Positions 8,791-17,559 of a stretch of DNA of 64,000 bases are shown piece after piece (positions within the stretch are counted from its first letter, which is position 1; the number at the start of each line of letters is the position of its first letter). Origin of the DNA: Streptomyces xanthochromogenes (GTDB lineage Bacteria; Actinomycetota; Actinomycetes; Streptomycetales; Streptomycetaceae); contig NZ_BMUZ01000006.1 in NCBI RefSeq assembly GCF_014650455.1, positions 186,001 through 250,000 on the forward strand. The letters are read 5' to 3'. Position numbers and translations under genes: made by a program. Below the pieces are notes generated by a model. The model was not told the DNA's origin, ran no database searches, and saw nothing but the letters and a program-made list of their open reading frames with translations.

Positions 8791-9462
8791 TCACGCCATC
8801 CAGAAGAAGACCGCGGTCATGCGTTTGTCGTCGATGGTGCTGCCGCAGTATCCGGTGGCGCTGTGCATGGTGTTGGCGGTGTAGAGGAGCAGCCGGTTGT
8901 AGCGGTGGGCGACGCGTACGTCCTCGGTGAAGGAGTCCGGGGGGACGAAGCGTGTGCCGAGCGCCTCGACGAGATTGTTGTGCGGGGCGGTGACCATGTT
9001 GCCGCCCAGTACGCCGCCGGGCAGGCTCTGCCGATAGAAGCTGGTGCCGCAGTCATTGGGCGCCTTCGGGCTGAGGTAGAGGACCGCCGCGAATCGGCAC
9101 AGTGCCCGCGAGTCGGTGTGCGGGCGCGGCTCGCTCTCACCGGCGCCGACGACCTGAATGCAGTTGTGGTTCAGGGTGGCGCCGCCGGGAGCGGTGGCCT
9201 GCCACAGTTCCTTGGCGCCCGTGTGCTGCTTGACCAGGCGCTCCACCCGGGCGAGCTCGGCCGGTGCCAGACCGGGCATGGTGCGCAGCCCGGGCCAGGA
9301 TTCGGGCTTGTGCGGGTACCCCTCGACCCAGTCGTCCTTGGCGACACAACGCGCCCGTACCTCATCGATGTTGGGCAGCACATCGTCCAACACCCAATAA
9401 TCCCGGCCGAGTTTGGGCTTGCGATAGGGAAGGACCGGGAGCACCGGACGATTGGGGGGCAT
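8791..9462 (-). CDS. DUF6445-like protein with 2OG-Fe(II) oxygenase-like motifs
   Basis: I start at ATG 9462, giving 223 residues. The minus strand carries TAGGGT about seven bases before it, suggesting a leaderless transcript; an upstream frame stays open but looks non-coding. Motifs are YWVLDDVLP near the start, a candidate metal pair PHTD, the segment AAVLYLSP, and a later His in NTMHSATGY. Together these give the HxD...H pattern of the double-stranded beta-helix oxygenase fold. Proteins of this type are usually annotated DUF6445, with no proven reaction. It stands alone, divergent from the ROK regulator. Confidence 0.72.
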   Translation of the reverse strand: MPPNRPVLPVLPYRKPKLGRDYWVLDDVLPNIDEVRARCVAKDDWVEGYPHKPESWPGLRTMPGLAPAELARVERLVKQHTGAKELWQATAPGGATLNHNCIQVVGAGESEPRPHTDSRALCRFAAVLYLSPKAPNDCGTSFYRQSLPGGVLGGNMVTAPHNNLVEALGTRFVPPDSFTEDVRVAHRYNRLLLYTANTMHSATGYCGSTIDDKRMTAVFFWMA

Positions 9463-9948
9463 GCGGCCGACCCTACTGACAGGCCAACTGCGGCTCTCCA
9501 CCGAAAAGGTCAACCCTTCGCCAATATAAGGGAATTGCGGGCCGAGGTATTTCGGACGCGGCCTCGCATATGTCCTGGGCGTCATCGCACGGAAAGAAAA
9601 GGCAGGCCAAGAGCGATCCATCGGCGGGTAAGGGATTGCTCCGCATTCCACCAGCTGGCGCATACATGCATCCGGGGATGCCGGGCGTCCCACCACCGGC
9701 CGACCACCCCCGTGCCCAACGCTCCGCCCATCTCCCGAGAGCGCTCCCGGCCCACGGTCGCGTGCTCTCCCCAACGCATGCACTCCCGCTCGCACAGCCC
9801 TTGCCCCCTCCCCTCTCCCCTCCCCCCTCGACCCTCGGCCCTCTGCCCTCGGCCCGCCTGCGGCGCGGCCGGGAAGCGCTCCCGGCGGCCGCGCCCCGCG
9901 CCTTCGGCCTCCTGTGGCCCCCGGGCTGGGCTTAGGCTCGTGGGTGAC
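9463..9948. other. 486-bp divergent intergenic region between DUF6445-like gene and ROK regulator
   Basis: No supportable gene is seen. The left part (about 9495-9660) is clearly AT-richer than its surroundings. The middle holds an AGCGCT element (GAGAGCGCTCCC, 9737-9748), and a second lies at 9871-9883 (GGGAAGCGCTCCC). Between them is a pure pyrimidine run of 26 bases (9804-9829) followed by CCCTCGGCC-type repeats. TAGGCT at 9933 is a plausible -10 box for the ROK gene. The AGCGCT elements resemble sugar-repressor operators and could serve autoregulation. Confidence 0.5.
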
Positions 9949-11193
9949 ATGGACGACCAATCGACTCCGCGCGGCCGGCCCGCCCCGCTCGCACCCAAGG
10001 CGGACAAGGACACCGTGCGTCGACACAACCTCAGCCTGGTGCTGCGGGCCGTGCACGACGAAAGCGCTCTCAGCCGGGCCGGCGCCGCCGCGCGTACCGG
10101 ACTGACCCGGGCCGCGGTGTCCTCACTCGCCGATCAGCTGATCCGGGGCGGGTTCCTCACCGAGTCCGGCAAGTCGTTCAGCGGGCAGGCCGGGCGGCCG
10201 GGCACGATGCTGACTCCGGCCCGCACCGGCCCCGCCGGTGCGGGCGTCGAGGTCAATGTCGACTACGTCTCGGTCTGTGTGGTGGACCTCGCGGGCACCG
10301 ACCGGGTGCGCCTGACCGAGCACCTGGACAACCGGCGCGAGCCGGCGGCCGAGGTACTGGAGCGGGCGGCCCGGATCGCCGCCCGCGCCGTGGAATCGGC
10401 CGCCGAGCAGGAACTGGACCCGGTCGGCGTCGAGCTCGCCCTGCCGGGCCTCGTCTCGCAGGGGTCGGTGCGCCAGGCCCCCAACCTGGGCTGGAACCAG
10501 GTCGGGGCCGAGGACCTGTTCAGCGCGGCACTCGGCAGGCTGCGGCCCGACTCCCCAGCCCTGCCCGTCAGTTCGGACAACGAGGCCAATGTGGCGGCCC
10601 TCGCCGAGCTGTGGTTCGGCGCCCCGCAGGAGCGGGTGGACCACTTCCTGTATCTGACCGGGGAGATCGGCGTGGGCGGGGCGCTGGTCGTCGGCGGTGA
10701 ACTGCTGCGCGGCGCCCACGGATTCGCCGGGGAGATCGGGCACACGGTGGTGGACCCGCAGGGTCCCGCGTGCCGCTGCGGCTCCCAGGGCTGCCTGGAA
10801 CAGTACGCGGGGCAGCTGGCCCTGCTGCGCGCGGCGGGCCTGGACGAGGATGCCGGGGTTCCGGGTGTCGCCGAGCTCGAACGCCGGGCCCGTGCCGGTG
10901 AGGAGAGCGCTCTCGGCGCGCTCGCCGAGGCGGGCCGCACCCTGGGGGTCGTGCTGTCCGGTGCGGTCAACCTCTTCGATCCGGAGGCGGTGGTGCTCGG
11001 CGGCATCTACCGCACCCTGATGCCCTGGCTCGCGCCCGCCGCCGACCGCGAGCTGACCCGCCGGACCGTGTCCGGCCTCTGGCCCCCCGGCAGCGGCCGG
11101 CTCCGCGCCTCCTCGCTCGCCGGGGACGCCGCCCGGGGCGCGGCGGCCCGCGTCGTGCGCGGTGTGCTGGCCGACCCGCTGGCGTACCGGTAG
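9949..11193 (+). CDS. ROK-family transcriptional regulator
   Basis: The start is ATG 9949 (GTG 9940 is in frame and possible). The 414 residues begin with a winged-helix domain (about 20-85) reading NLSLVLRAVHDESALSRAGAA and then LTRAAVSSLADQLI. An actin-like sugar kinase/ROK fold follows. The ROK signature region includes LTGEIGVGGALVVGGEL, then GAHGFAGEIGHTVVD, and the zinc-binding cluster CRCGSQGCLE (CxCGxxGCxE) in full. ROK regulators sense sugars or phosphosugars and repress or activate sugar genes. No sugar operon is adjacent. AGCGCT palindromes occur upstream and inside the gene (10063, and a perfect GAGAGCGCTCTC at 10903). A TAGGCT -10 hexamer ends 10 bases before the ATG, so the mRNA may be nearly leaderless. 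Confidence 0.9.
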   Translation: MDDQSTPRGRPAPLAPKADKDTVRRHNLSLVLRAVHDESALSRAGAAARTGLTRAAVSSLADQLIRGGFLTESGKSFSGQAGRPGTMLTPARTGPAGAGVEVNVDYVSVCVVDLAGTDRVRLTEHLDNRREPAAEVLERAARIAARAVESAAEQELDPVGVELALPGLVSQGSVRQAPNLGWNQVGAEDLFSAALGRLRPDSPALPVSSDNEANVAALAELWFGAPQERVDHFLYLTGEIGVGGALVVGGELLRGAHGFAGEIGHTVVDPQGPACRCGSQGCLEQYAGQLALLRAAGLDEDAGVPGVAELERRARAGEESALGALAEAGRTLGVVLSGAVNLFDPEAVVLGGIYRTLMPWLAPAADRELTRRTVSGLWPPGSGRLRASSLAGDAARGAAARVVRGVLADPLAYR

Positions 11194-11239
11194 GCCCACG
11201 GGGCCGCCACGCTCCCGGCCCACGGGCGTTCACGGCCGG

Positions 11240-12883
11240 TCAGTGGTGGCCGTCGCCCCGTTCCAGTTCCCGGTACTCCTCGGCCGTCGGCTTGGGGATC
11301 TGGCTGCCGGGGCCGTACATGGCCTGAGCCAGGCGCGCCCGCAGCCGGTCGGAGCGGCGCGCTCTGCGCGTCACGCCGTTGGCGTCGACGGTGGGGCCCA
11401 GCAGGTAGGGCCCGGGCTGCTCATGGGCGGTGATCGTGTACAACTCGGCCTGGGTGAGCGGGTTGTGGACCTCCACGTACTCGCCGTGCGGCAGGCGTTT
11501 GACGATGCCCGACTCGCGGCCGTGCAGGGCCTTGTCGCGGTCGCGGCGCTGAAGTCCCAGACAGAACCGCTTGGTGACCACGAAGGCGAGGGCGGGCACC
11601 ACGAAGACGCCGACCCGCACGAACCACGTGATCGCGTTGATCGAGATCTGGAAGTGGGTGGCCCACAGATCGTTGCCGCCGCCCACGAGCAGCACCGCGT
11701 ACAACGCCAGCCAGGCGACGCCGATGGCGGTGCGGACGGGGGCGTTGCGCGGCCGCTCCGCGATGTGGTGCTCACGTGGGTCACCGGTGACCCACGCCTC
11801 GATGAAGGGGTAGACCGCGATCGCGAGCATGATCAGCGGGAAGAGCATGAACGGGATGAACACGCCGAGTTGGAGGGTGTGCCCCCAGGCGTTGATCTCC
11901 CAGCCGGGCATCACCCGGATCAGGCCCTCCGAGAAGCCGAGGTAGAAGTCGGGCTGTGCTCCCGTCGAGACCAGGTCGGGCCGGTAGGGGCCGATCGCCC
12001 ACAGCGGGTTGATGGTGGCGACGGCGCCCATGACCGCGAGCACCCCGAACACCAGGAAGAAGAAGCCGCCGGCCTTGGCCATGTAGACGGGCAGGAACGG
12101 CGCTCCCACGACGTTCTTCTCGGTCCTTCCGGGCCCGGCGAACTGGGTGTGCTTGTGGTGGAAGACCAGGATCAGATGGGCCACGACCAGGCCGAGCATG
12201 ATGCCCGGAAGGAGCAGGACGTGCACCGGGTAGAGCCGCGAGATGATGTCGTGGCCCGGGAACTCGCCGCCGAAGAGGAAGAACGACAGGTACGTTCCGA
12301 TCACCGGGACGGACAGGATCGCGCCCTGTGCGAAGCGGATGCCGGTGCCGGAGAGCATGTCGTCGGGGAGCGAGTAGCCGGTGAGCCCGGTGATCAGGGC
12401 CAGCATCAGGATCGTCCAGCCGAACAGCCAGTTGACCTCGCGGGGCTTGCGGAACGCGCCGGTGAAGAACACCCGCATCATGTGCACGAGCAGTCCGGCG
12501 ACGAAGACGATCGCCGCCCAGTGGTGGATCTGCCGGATGAGCAGCCCGCCGCGCACGTCCAGGCTGATGTTCACGGCTGACTCGTAGGCCCGGGTCATAC
12601 GGACGCCGTTCAGCGGCACGTACGAGCCGTGGTAGACGACCTCCACGCCGCTCGGCTCGAAGAACAGGGTGAGATAGACGCCGGTCAGGATGAGGATGAG
12701 GAAGCTGTAGAGGCAGATCTCCCCGAACATGAACGACCAGTGGTCCGGAAAGATCTTGCGCATGTTGGCCTTTGCCAGGGCGTGGATGCCGAGGCGGCCG
12801 TCGGCCCAGTCGGCCAGCCGTTCGCCCTTGCCCGTCTCGGGCGGCCGTCCGTCGGACCGGGTGCGCTCGATGCGTCCGCTCAT
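11240..12883 (-). CDS. qcrB: Orphan cytochrome b subunit of a bc-type complex (QcrB paralogue)
   Basis: ATG 12883 has GAGGGGG upstream; the protein has 547 residues, the usual length for actinobacterial QcrB. Haem ligands are seen in IRQIHHWAAIVFVAGLLVHM and in the later pair PVHVLLLPG and VVAHLILVFHH. The quinol-oxidising loop appears as PDFY (PEWY in other lineages). Eight or nine membrane spans are followed by a long cytoplasmic tail. QcrB carries electrons from menaquinol to the Rieske protein and haems c. It is normally encoded with qcrC and qcrA, which are absent here, so this is probably a second, stand-alone copy that may swap into the complex under some condition. A promoter TTGGTC-17 bp-TACCCT is visible on the minus strand (12908-12936). 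Confidence 0.9.
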   Translation of the reverse strand: MSGRIERTRSDGRPPETGKGERLADWADGRLGIHALAKANMRKIFPDHWSFMFGEICLYSFLILILTGVYLTLFFEPSGVEVVYHGSYVPLNGVRMTRAYESAVNISLDVRGGLLIRQIHHWAAIVFVAGLLVHMMRVFFTGAFRKPREVNWLFGWTILMLALITGLTGYSLPDDMLSGTGIRFAQGAILSVPVIGTYLSFFLFGGEFPGHDIISRLYPVHVLLLPGIMLGLVVAHLILVFHHKHTQFAGPGRTEKNVVGAPFLPVYMAKAGGFFFLVFGVLAVMGAVATINPLWAIGPYRPDLVSTGAQPDFYLGFSEGLIRVMPGWEINAWGHTLQLGVFIPFMLFPLIMLAIAVYPFIEAWVTGDPREHHIAERPRNAPVRTAIGVAWLALYAVLLVGGGNDLWATHFQISINAITWFVRVGVFVVPALAFVVTKRFCLGLQRRDRDKALHGRESGIVKRLPHGEYVEVHNPLTQAELYTITAHEQPGPYLLGPTVDANGVTRRARRSDRLRARLAQAMYGPGSQIPKPTAEEYRELERGDGHH

Positions 12884-13273
12884 GCGATTCCCCCTCAGGC
12901 GGATACCAGGGTAGACACATGCGCCGAATTGACCAACAGCCTTATGAGTAAAGGAACATGATCGGCCGTCAGGTGACCGCGTCACCGCCTTCGACCGGAG
13001 GCGACGCGGCGGCCGACAGGAGGCGGGCACGGCGGTCGGCGCCGGTGGGAACCGGCGGGAACCGGTCCGGGTGAGCCATCGGGGCCGAATTCGATCGAGC
13101 GCCCCGACCACCCGTCACAGCCTTCACTCGCACCCCTCCAGCACCACCCTCCGGAAGGGGCAAGACGCCGCCATACCGCCTCCAACCAGCCAGGTTTACT
13201 TGTTACTTGACTCAAGATGACTGCCGCTGTTGAATTTGTGGAGTCGCAAAGTGAGCCGAGGAGGCAGGACACG
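12884..13273. other. Divergent intergenic region, cytochrome b / nucleotidyltransferase operon
   Basis: No gene is seen. On the minus strand, TTGGTC (12931-12936), a 17-bp spacer and TACCCT (12908-12913) form a good vegetative promoter for the cytochrome b gene. On the right are the CTTGACTCAAG palindrome (13206-13216) and the Shine-Dalgarno AGGAGG (13259-13264) of the nucleotidyltransferase gene. The middle 200 bases show nothing I can name. Confidence 0.6.
13206..13216. promoter_or_regulatory. TTGACTCA box upstream of the nucleotidyltransferase operon
   Basis: CTTGACTCAAG is a perfect 11-bp palindrome around a central C, in an AT-rich patch 57 bases before the chosen ATG. The same TTGACTCA octamer recurs upstream of the XRE-TPR regulator and the lipoprotein/GT4 genes at 28.35-28.57 kb. 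I infer a shared operator, most simply for that XRE-TPR protein. Confidence 0.65.
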
Positions 13274-14614
13274 ATGGGGGACGACAGCACCGCCGGAATC
13301 ATCCTGGCGGGCGGCCGGGGGGAACGGGCGAAGCCCATAACCCTGCAGTCCGCCGACTACATCCGCAGCAAGGCGCTCATCCCGTTCGCGGGCAAGCCGC
13401 TCATCGAGTGGATCGTCGAGGCCTGCCGCGAGCAGGGCATCCGCCGCTTCTACGTGGTGGCCCAGGGCATGGAGAACCGGAGCCAGATCAAACTCGTACT
13501 CGGGCACGGCGAGCGGTACGGGGTCGAGATCAACTATTCGCGGTCCCGGTTCGACCAGTACAACGTCGGTTCGGGCGCCGCCACTTTGCACAACCTGGAG
13601 CAGTGGGACCTCACCGGGCCCGCGCTCGTCATGCCGGTCGACTCGCTGTTCGACTTCTCGCTCGACCGGCTGCTCGCCACCCACACCGCGTCCGACGCCC
13701 TGGTCACCGTCGCGGCCGTCACCCGTACCCCGCAGGAGACCGCGGGCAAGTACGGCGTCATGCGCACCACCGACCAGGGGCTGATCTCCGGTTTCGTCGA
13801 GAAGCCGCGGCTCCAGCTCATCGAGCACCTCTTCCCCGAGGCGCTCACCACTCCCGACGCGCGCACCATCGCCACCAGCGCGGGGATGTATCTCATCGAC
13901 TGCGGAAGGCTCCGACTCGCCGCCCGCAACCCCGAGTTGATCCGCCTTGCCCAGCAACGCCTGGACTGGGGCGCGGACTTGCTGCCCTGGCTGGTCGGCC
14001 ACGACCTGCCGGTGGCCGTCGAGCGGATCGGCCGGCTCGGCGACCTCGGGAGCATCGGGGACTACCTCACCACCCTCGGCGAGGTGCTCACCGGCGAGTA
14101 CCCGCAGATGAACCGGGCGATGGAGAGCCCGCTCAGCGTGGAGCCCAGGTACTGGATACACGAGTCCAGCCTGCGCACCAAGGACAACCTCACCGGCACC
14201 ACGCTCGCCCAGAAGATCGCCGACGGCAGTGTCGTCATCGGCCCCGGGGTGCGCATCGGCCGCCATGCCGAGATCGGCGCCGGAGTCCACCTCCAGTACA
14301 CCGACATCGGGGACGGCGTCGATGTGCACGAGGGCGTCCACCTGCACCGTGCCGCCCTCGGCGACGCCGCGGTGGTCGGGGCGTACGCGCAGATCAGCGA
14401 CTCCTACATCGGGCCGATGGCCCATGTGCACTCCGAGCGGCGCAGCCCGGTCCGGCTCGACGACCACTCGGCCGTCGGCGACGGCGCCCACCTCTGGCCG
14501 GGCACCCGCCTGTCCGGGGTGAGCGTCTATCCGAGGCTGCGCGTGCCGACCGTATCGGGGCTCCCCGCCGGGACGCAGCTCACCAGCTCCGACGACATCC
14601 TCCAGTGGGTCTGA
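13274..14614 (+). CDS. Sugar-nucleotidyltransferase-like protein with left-handed beta-helix C-terminus
   Basis: ATG 13274 follows AGGAGG by nine bases; an ATG at 13217 has no ribosome site. The 446 residues start with the NTP-transferase glycine loop IILAGGRGERAKPI, then SKALIPFAGKPLIEW with the substrate Lys. The metal-binding Asp region is MPVDSLFDF and the sugar-site region is SGFVEKPRLQL. Residues from about 300 onward carry hexapeptide-like repeats (VVIGPGVRIGRHAEIGAGVH), giving the GlgC/GlmU-type domain order. It probably makes an NDP-sugar from a sugar 1-phosphate, but the glycine loop is longer than in GlgC and the sugar is unknown. First gene of a five-gene operon that leads into glgX. 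Confidence 0.82.
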   Translation: MGDDSTAGIILAGGRGERAKPITLQSADYIRSKALIPFAGKPLIEWIVEACREQGIRRFYVVAQGMENRSQIKLVLGHGERYGVEINYSRSRFDQYNVGSGAATLHNLEQWDLTGPALVMPVDSLFDFSLDRLLATHTASDALVTVAAVTRTPQETAGKYGVMRTTDQGLISGFVEKPRLQLIEHLFPEALTTPDARTIATSAGMYLIDCGRLRLAARNPELIRLAQQRLDWGADLLPWLVGHDLPVAVERIGRLGDLGSIGDYLTTLGEVLTGEYPQMNRAMESPLSVEPRYWIHESSLRTKDNLTGTTLAQKIADGSVVIGPGVRIGRHAEIGAGVHLQYTDIGDGVDVHEGVHLHRAALGDAAVVGAYAQISDSYIGPMAHVHSERRSPVRLDDHSAVGDGAHLWPGTRLSGVSVYPRLRVPTVSGLPAGTQLTSSDDILQWV

Positions 14615-14677
14615 CCCGAGGACCTGCCTCGACTCCCTGACCGATCGATCGATCTGATGCTCTTTCAGGAGACTTCC

Positions 14678-15412
14678 GTGAACAGTCCGATCGCAGTGAT
14701 AGGCGGTACCGGCCGGGTCGGCCGGCTCATAACCGAACGGCTCCTCGACCGCGGCGAGGCGGTGCGCGTGGTCGGCCGCAGCGTCGAGCGCGGCCGGGAC
14801 CTGCCGGAGCCGGCCCAGTTCTTCCTCGGGGACGTCCGCGAACCGGAGACGCTGCGCATTCCGCTGCGCGGCTGCTCCGCGATCGTCTACACCGTGGAGC
14901 CCGGCACCGATCCGGCCGGCCCCGACAGCCCCGAGTCCACCCTGCACACCGGGGTGCGCAACGCGCTCACCGCGGCCTTCGGCGGAACCGTGCTTCCGCA
15001 GTTCGTCCTGGTGAGCCAGCGCTATGTGACCCGCAGGGACCACCCGATGAACGCCTACGGCCGGATGCTGGACTGGCGTCTTGCCGGCGAGGACGCGGTA
15101 CGCCTGTCGGGCCTGCCCTACACGGTCGTGCGGCCGAGCTGGCTGACCGATCTGGACGGGGACTCGCGCATCACCCTCGAACAGGGCGACCGCAGGGACG
15201 GCTACGTCTCCCGCCAGGACGTCGCGGAGGCGTGTGTGCAGGCGCTGTACTGCCCGTCCGCGCGCGGGGTCACCTTCGAGATGCGCAGCGAGCCCGGCAG
15301 CGGCCCCACCGACTGGGAGCCGCTCTTCGCCCGGCTCCGCACCGACGAGCCGACCCTCGATGCCGGTGCCCGCCAGTTACTGGATCCGGTCCCCGACCGG
15401 GCCATTGCTTGA
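14678..15412 (+). CDS. NmrA-like atypical SDR, NAD(P)-binding protein
   Basis: GTG 14678 is chosen because AGGAG at 14667 is six bases upstream. The 244 residues begin with the dinucleotide motif IAVIGGTGRVGRLI and a basic cofactor-selecting stretch VVGRSVERGR, suggesting NADP. The short-chain dehydrogenase YxxxK is not present in canonical form, which fits the NmrA/SDR a5 group of binding proteins or isomerases. The central segment FVLVSQRYVTRRD is followed by YTVVRPSWLTD, the common substrate-loop motif of this group. Sitting between a nucleotidyltransferase and GlgX, it could act on a sugar nucleotide or sense redox state; neither is shown. Confidence 0.75.
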   Translation: MNSPIAVIGGTGRVGRLITERLLDRGEAVRVVGRSVERGRDLPEPAQFFLGDVREPETLRIPLRGCSAIVYTVEPGTDPAGPDSPESTLHTGVRNALTAAFGGTVLPQFVLVSQRYVTRRDHPMNAYGRMLDWRLAGEDAVRLSGLPYTVVRPSWLTDLDGDSRITLEQGDRRDGYVSRQDVAEACVQALYCPSARGVTFEMRSEPGSGPTDWEPLFARLRTDEPTLDAGARQLLDPVPDRAIA

Positions 15413-15453
15413 CCATCCGCTTGACGTCGAGTCATCAGACCAGGGAGGCACCC

Positions 15454-17559
15454 GTGACCGAGGCTCCGCAGATCACCGCAGGACGGCCGCAGCCACTGGG
15501 GACCACGGTCGACGCCGACGGGGTGAACTTCTCCGTCTTCTCCGAGCACGCCACGCGCGTGGACCTGCTGCTGTTCGACAAGTGTGACGACCCCGAGCCT
15601 TCCCGGACCATCCAACTGCACCCCGACCGCCACCGCAGCTTCCACTTCTGGCACTGCCATGTCCGCGGCCTCGGCGCCGGGCAGGTGTACGCGTACCGGA
15701 TGGACGGGCCGCACGACACCAGCCGGTCTGGCGCCCGCTTCGACCACCGCAAGGTACTGCTCGACCCCTATGCCCGCGCCAACATCAACAGCCGCTGGCA
15801 GCGCACCCAGGCCATCGGTCTTGACGACAACGTCGCGCACTCCATGCGCAGCCTGGTCGTCGACCTCGACGACTACGACTGGGAGGGCGACCAGCCCCTG
15901 CGCACCCCGATGTCCGAGACGGTCATCTACGAGCTCCATGTCCGGGGCGCGACCGCGTCACCGACCTCGCACGCCGAGAACCCCGGCACCTTCTCGGCCC
16001 TGACGGAGAAGATCGGGCACCTCAAGGAGCTCGGCATCACGGCGGTGGAACTGCTGCCCGTCTTCGACTTCGACGAGACGCAGGTGCTGCGCACCGGCCC
16101 GGACGGGAGCGAGCTGCACAACTACTGGGGCTACGATCCGTACGGGTTCTTCGCCCCGCACACCGGCTACTGCTCCGAGCCCCATCTCGCGGGCCACATC
16201 GCGGAGTTCCGCGACATGGTCAAGGCGTTCCACAAGGCGGGCATCGAGGTCATCCTCGACGTCGTCTTCAACCACACCAGCGAGGGCAACGAGTACGGGC
16301 CCACCATCAGCTTCCGCGGTCAGGCCAACGAGGCGTACTACCACCTGTGGCCGCAGGACCGCAGCCACTACATGGACTTCACGGGCTGCGGGAACGCGGT
16401 CAACGCCAACCATCCGATGGTCACCAAGTTCATCCTGGAGTCCCTGGAGTACTGGGTCACCGAGCACCATGTGGACGGCTTCCGCTTCGACCTCGCCTCC
16501 GAGCTGTCGCGTGGCGCGCTCGGGTACGAGATGGCGGTGCCGCCGGTTCTGTGGGCGATCGAGCTGTCCCAGGTGCTGGCCGAGACCAAGATCATCGCGG
16601 AGCCGTGGGACGGTGGCGGCCTGTATCAGGTCGGCCGGTTCCCGGGGAAGCGGTGGGCGCAGTGGAACGGCCCCTTCCGGGACGACGTGCGGCGCTTCGT
16701 ACGCGGCGACGCCGGGCTCGTGGGGGACATAGCCGCGCGGATCGGCGGCTCCGAGGACCTCTTCGGACCGCAGCAGGAACTGCCCACCAACAGCATCAAC
16801 TTCATCACCTGCCACGACGGCTTCACCCTCAACGACCTGGTCAGCTACGACGAGAAGCACAACTACGCCAACGGCGAGGCCGGGGCCGACGGGGCCGGCG
16901 AGAACTTCAGCTGGAACTGCGGCGTCGAGGGCCCCACCGACGACCCCGAGGTCGAACGGCTGCGAGTGCGGCAGATGAAGAACCTGCTCGCCGTGCTGAT
17001 GCTCAGCCGCGGCGTGCCGATGCTGCTCGCCGGTGACGAGTTCCGCAACAGCCAGGGAGGCAACAACAACGCCTACTGCCAGGACAACCCGACGTCATGG
17101 CTCGACTGGGACCAGGCCGAGAAGGAGCAGGAGACCTGGAACTTCACCCGCCGACTGATCGAACTGCGCAGGCGCTACCGCACGTTCCGTGAACCGCGCT
17201 TCTACAACGGACACCTCAACTCCCGTCTGCTGCCCGATGTCACCTGGCACGGCACCCGACTGGAGCAGCCCGGCTGGGAGGACACCCACGCCCGGGTCCT
17301 GGCCTGCACGCTCGGCGGCTTCAACCAGGACCCCGACCTGCATCTGATGCTGAACATGTACCACCTGGGTCTGGACTTCGAGCTGCCCCGGATCCGCGGC
17401 CGGCGCTGGCACCGCGTGCTCGACACCGCGCGCCCCGGCCCGTACGACATCCTCCCCGCCGGACAAGAGGAGCTGATCGACGACCACACCTTCCATGCCC
17501 ACGGCCGCAGCGTCGTGCTGCTGGCGGCCCTGCCTGACGAGAAGGGCACCTTTCGATGA
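15454..17559 (+). CDS. glgX: Glycogen debranching enzyme GlgX
   Basis: GTG 15454 follows GGGAGG; the 701 residues match the GH13_11 isoamylase/GlgX length. An N-terminal CBM48 (VDADGVNFSVFSEHA) precedes the (beta/alpha)8 barrel. Catalytic sites are visible: DVVFNHTSEGNEYG (region I), VDGFRFDLAS with the nucleophile Asp (II), KIIAEPWD with the acid/base Glu (III) and FITCHDGFTLNDL with the stabiliser Asp (IV). The enzyme cleaves alpha-1,6 branches of glycogen-type glucan, releasing short maltodextrins. Its last codon overlaps the ATG of the next gene (ATGA), so the two are coupled. Two direct CTTGAC hexamers lie in the 41-bp gap before it (15408, 15420), too degenerate to call an operator. Confidence 0.94.
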   Translation: MTEAPQITAGRPQPLGTTVDADGVNFSVFSEHATRVDLLLFDKCDDPEPSRTIQLHPDRHRSFHFWHCHVRGLGAGQVYAYRMDGPHDTSRSGARFDHRKVLLDPYARANINSRWQRTQAIGLDDNVAHSMRSLVVDLDDYDWEGDQPLRTPMSETVIYELHVRGATASPTSHAENPGTFSALTEKIGHLKELGITAVELLPVFDFDETQVLRTGPDGSELHNYWGYDPYGFFAPHTGYCSEPHLAGHIAEFRDMVKAFHKAGIEVILDVVFNHTSEGNEYGPTISFRGQANEAYYHLWPQDRSHYMDFTGCGNAVNANHPMVTKFILESLEYWVTEHHVDGFRFDLASELSRGALGYEMAVPPVLWAIELSQVLAETKIIAEPWDGGGLYQVGRFPGKRWAQWNGPFRDDVRRFVRGDAGLVGDIAARIGGSEDLFGPQQELPTNSINFITCHDGFTLNDLVSYDEKHNYANGEAGADGAGENFSWNCGVEGPTDDPEVERLRVRQMKNLLAVLMLSRGVPMLLAGDEFRNSQGGNNNAYCQDNPTSWLDWDQAEKEQETWNFTRRLIELRRRYRTFREPRFYNGHLNSRLLPDVTWHGTRLEQPGWEDTHARVLACTLGGFNQDPDLHLMLNMYHLGLDFELPRIRGRRWHRVLDTARPGPYDILPAGQEELIDDHTFHAHGRSVVLLAALPDEKGTFR

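Noticed and set aside
10903..10914. Perfect GAGAGCGCTCTC palindrome within the ROK gene and again at 63956
   Set aside because: As coding positions in Glu-Ser-Ala-Leu codons (GAGAGCGCTCTC), the match can arise from codon use; only intergenic copies are weighed strongly.
14637..14656. Repeated GATC (GATCGATCGATC) before the SDR gene
   Set aside because: Too short and common in GC-rich bacteria to mean more than chance; no methylation or replication context.
15405..15440. TTGACTCA-like box before glgX
   Set aside because: Only CTTGAC half-sites are present and GTCGAGTCA is degenerate; not counted as an operator.
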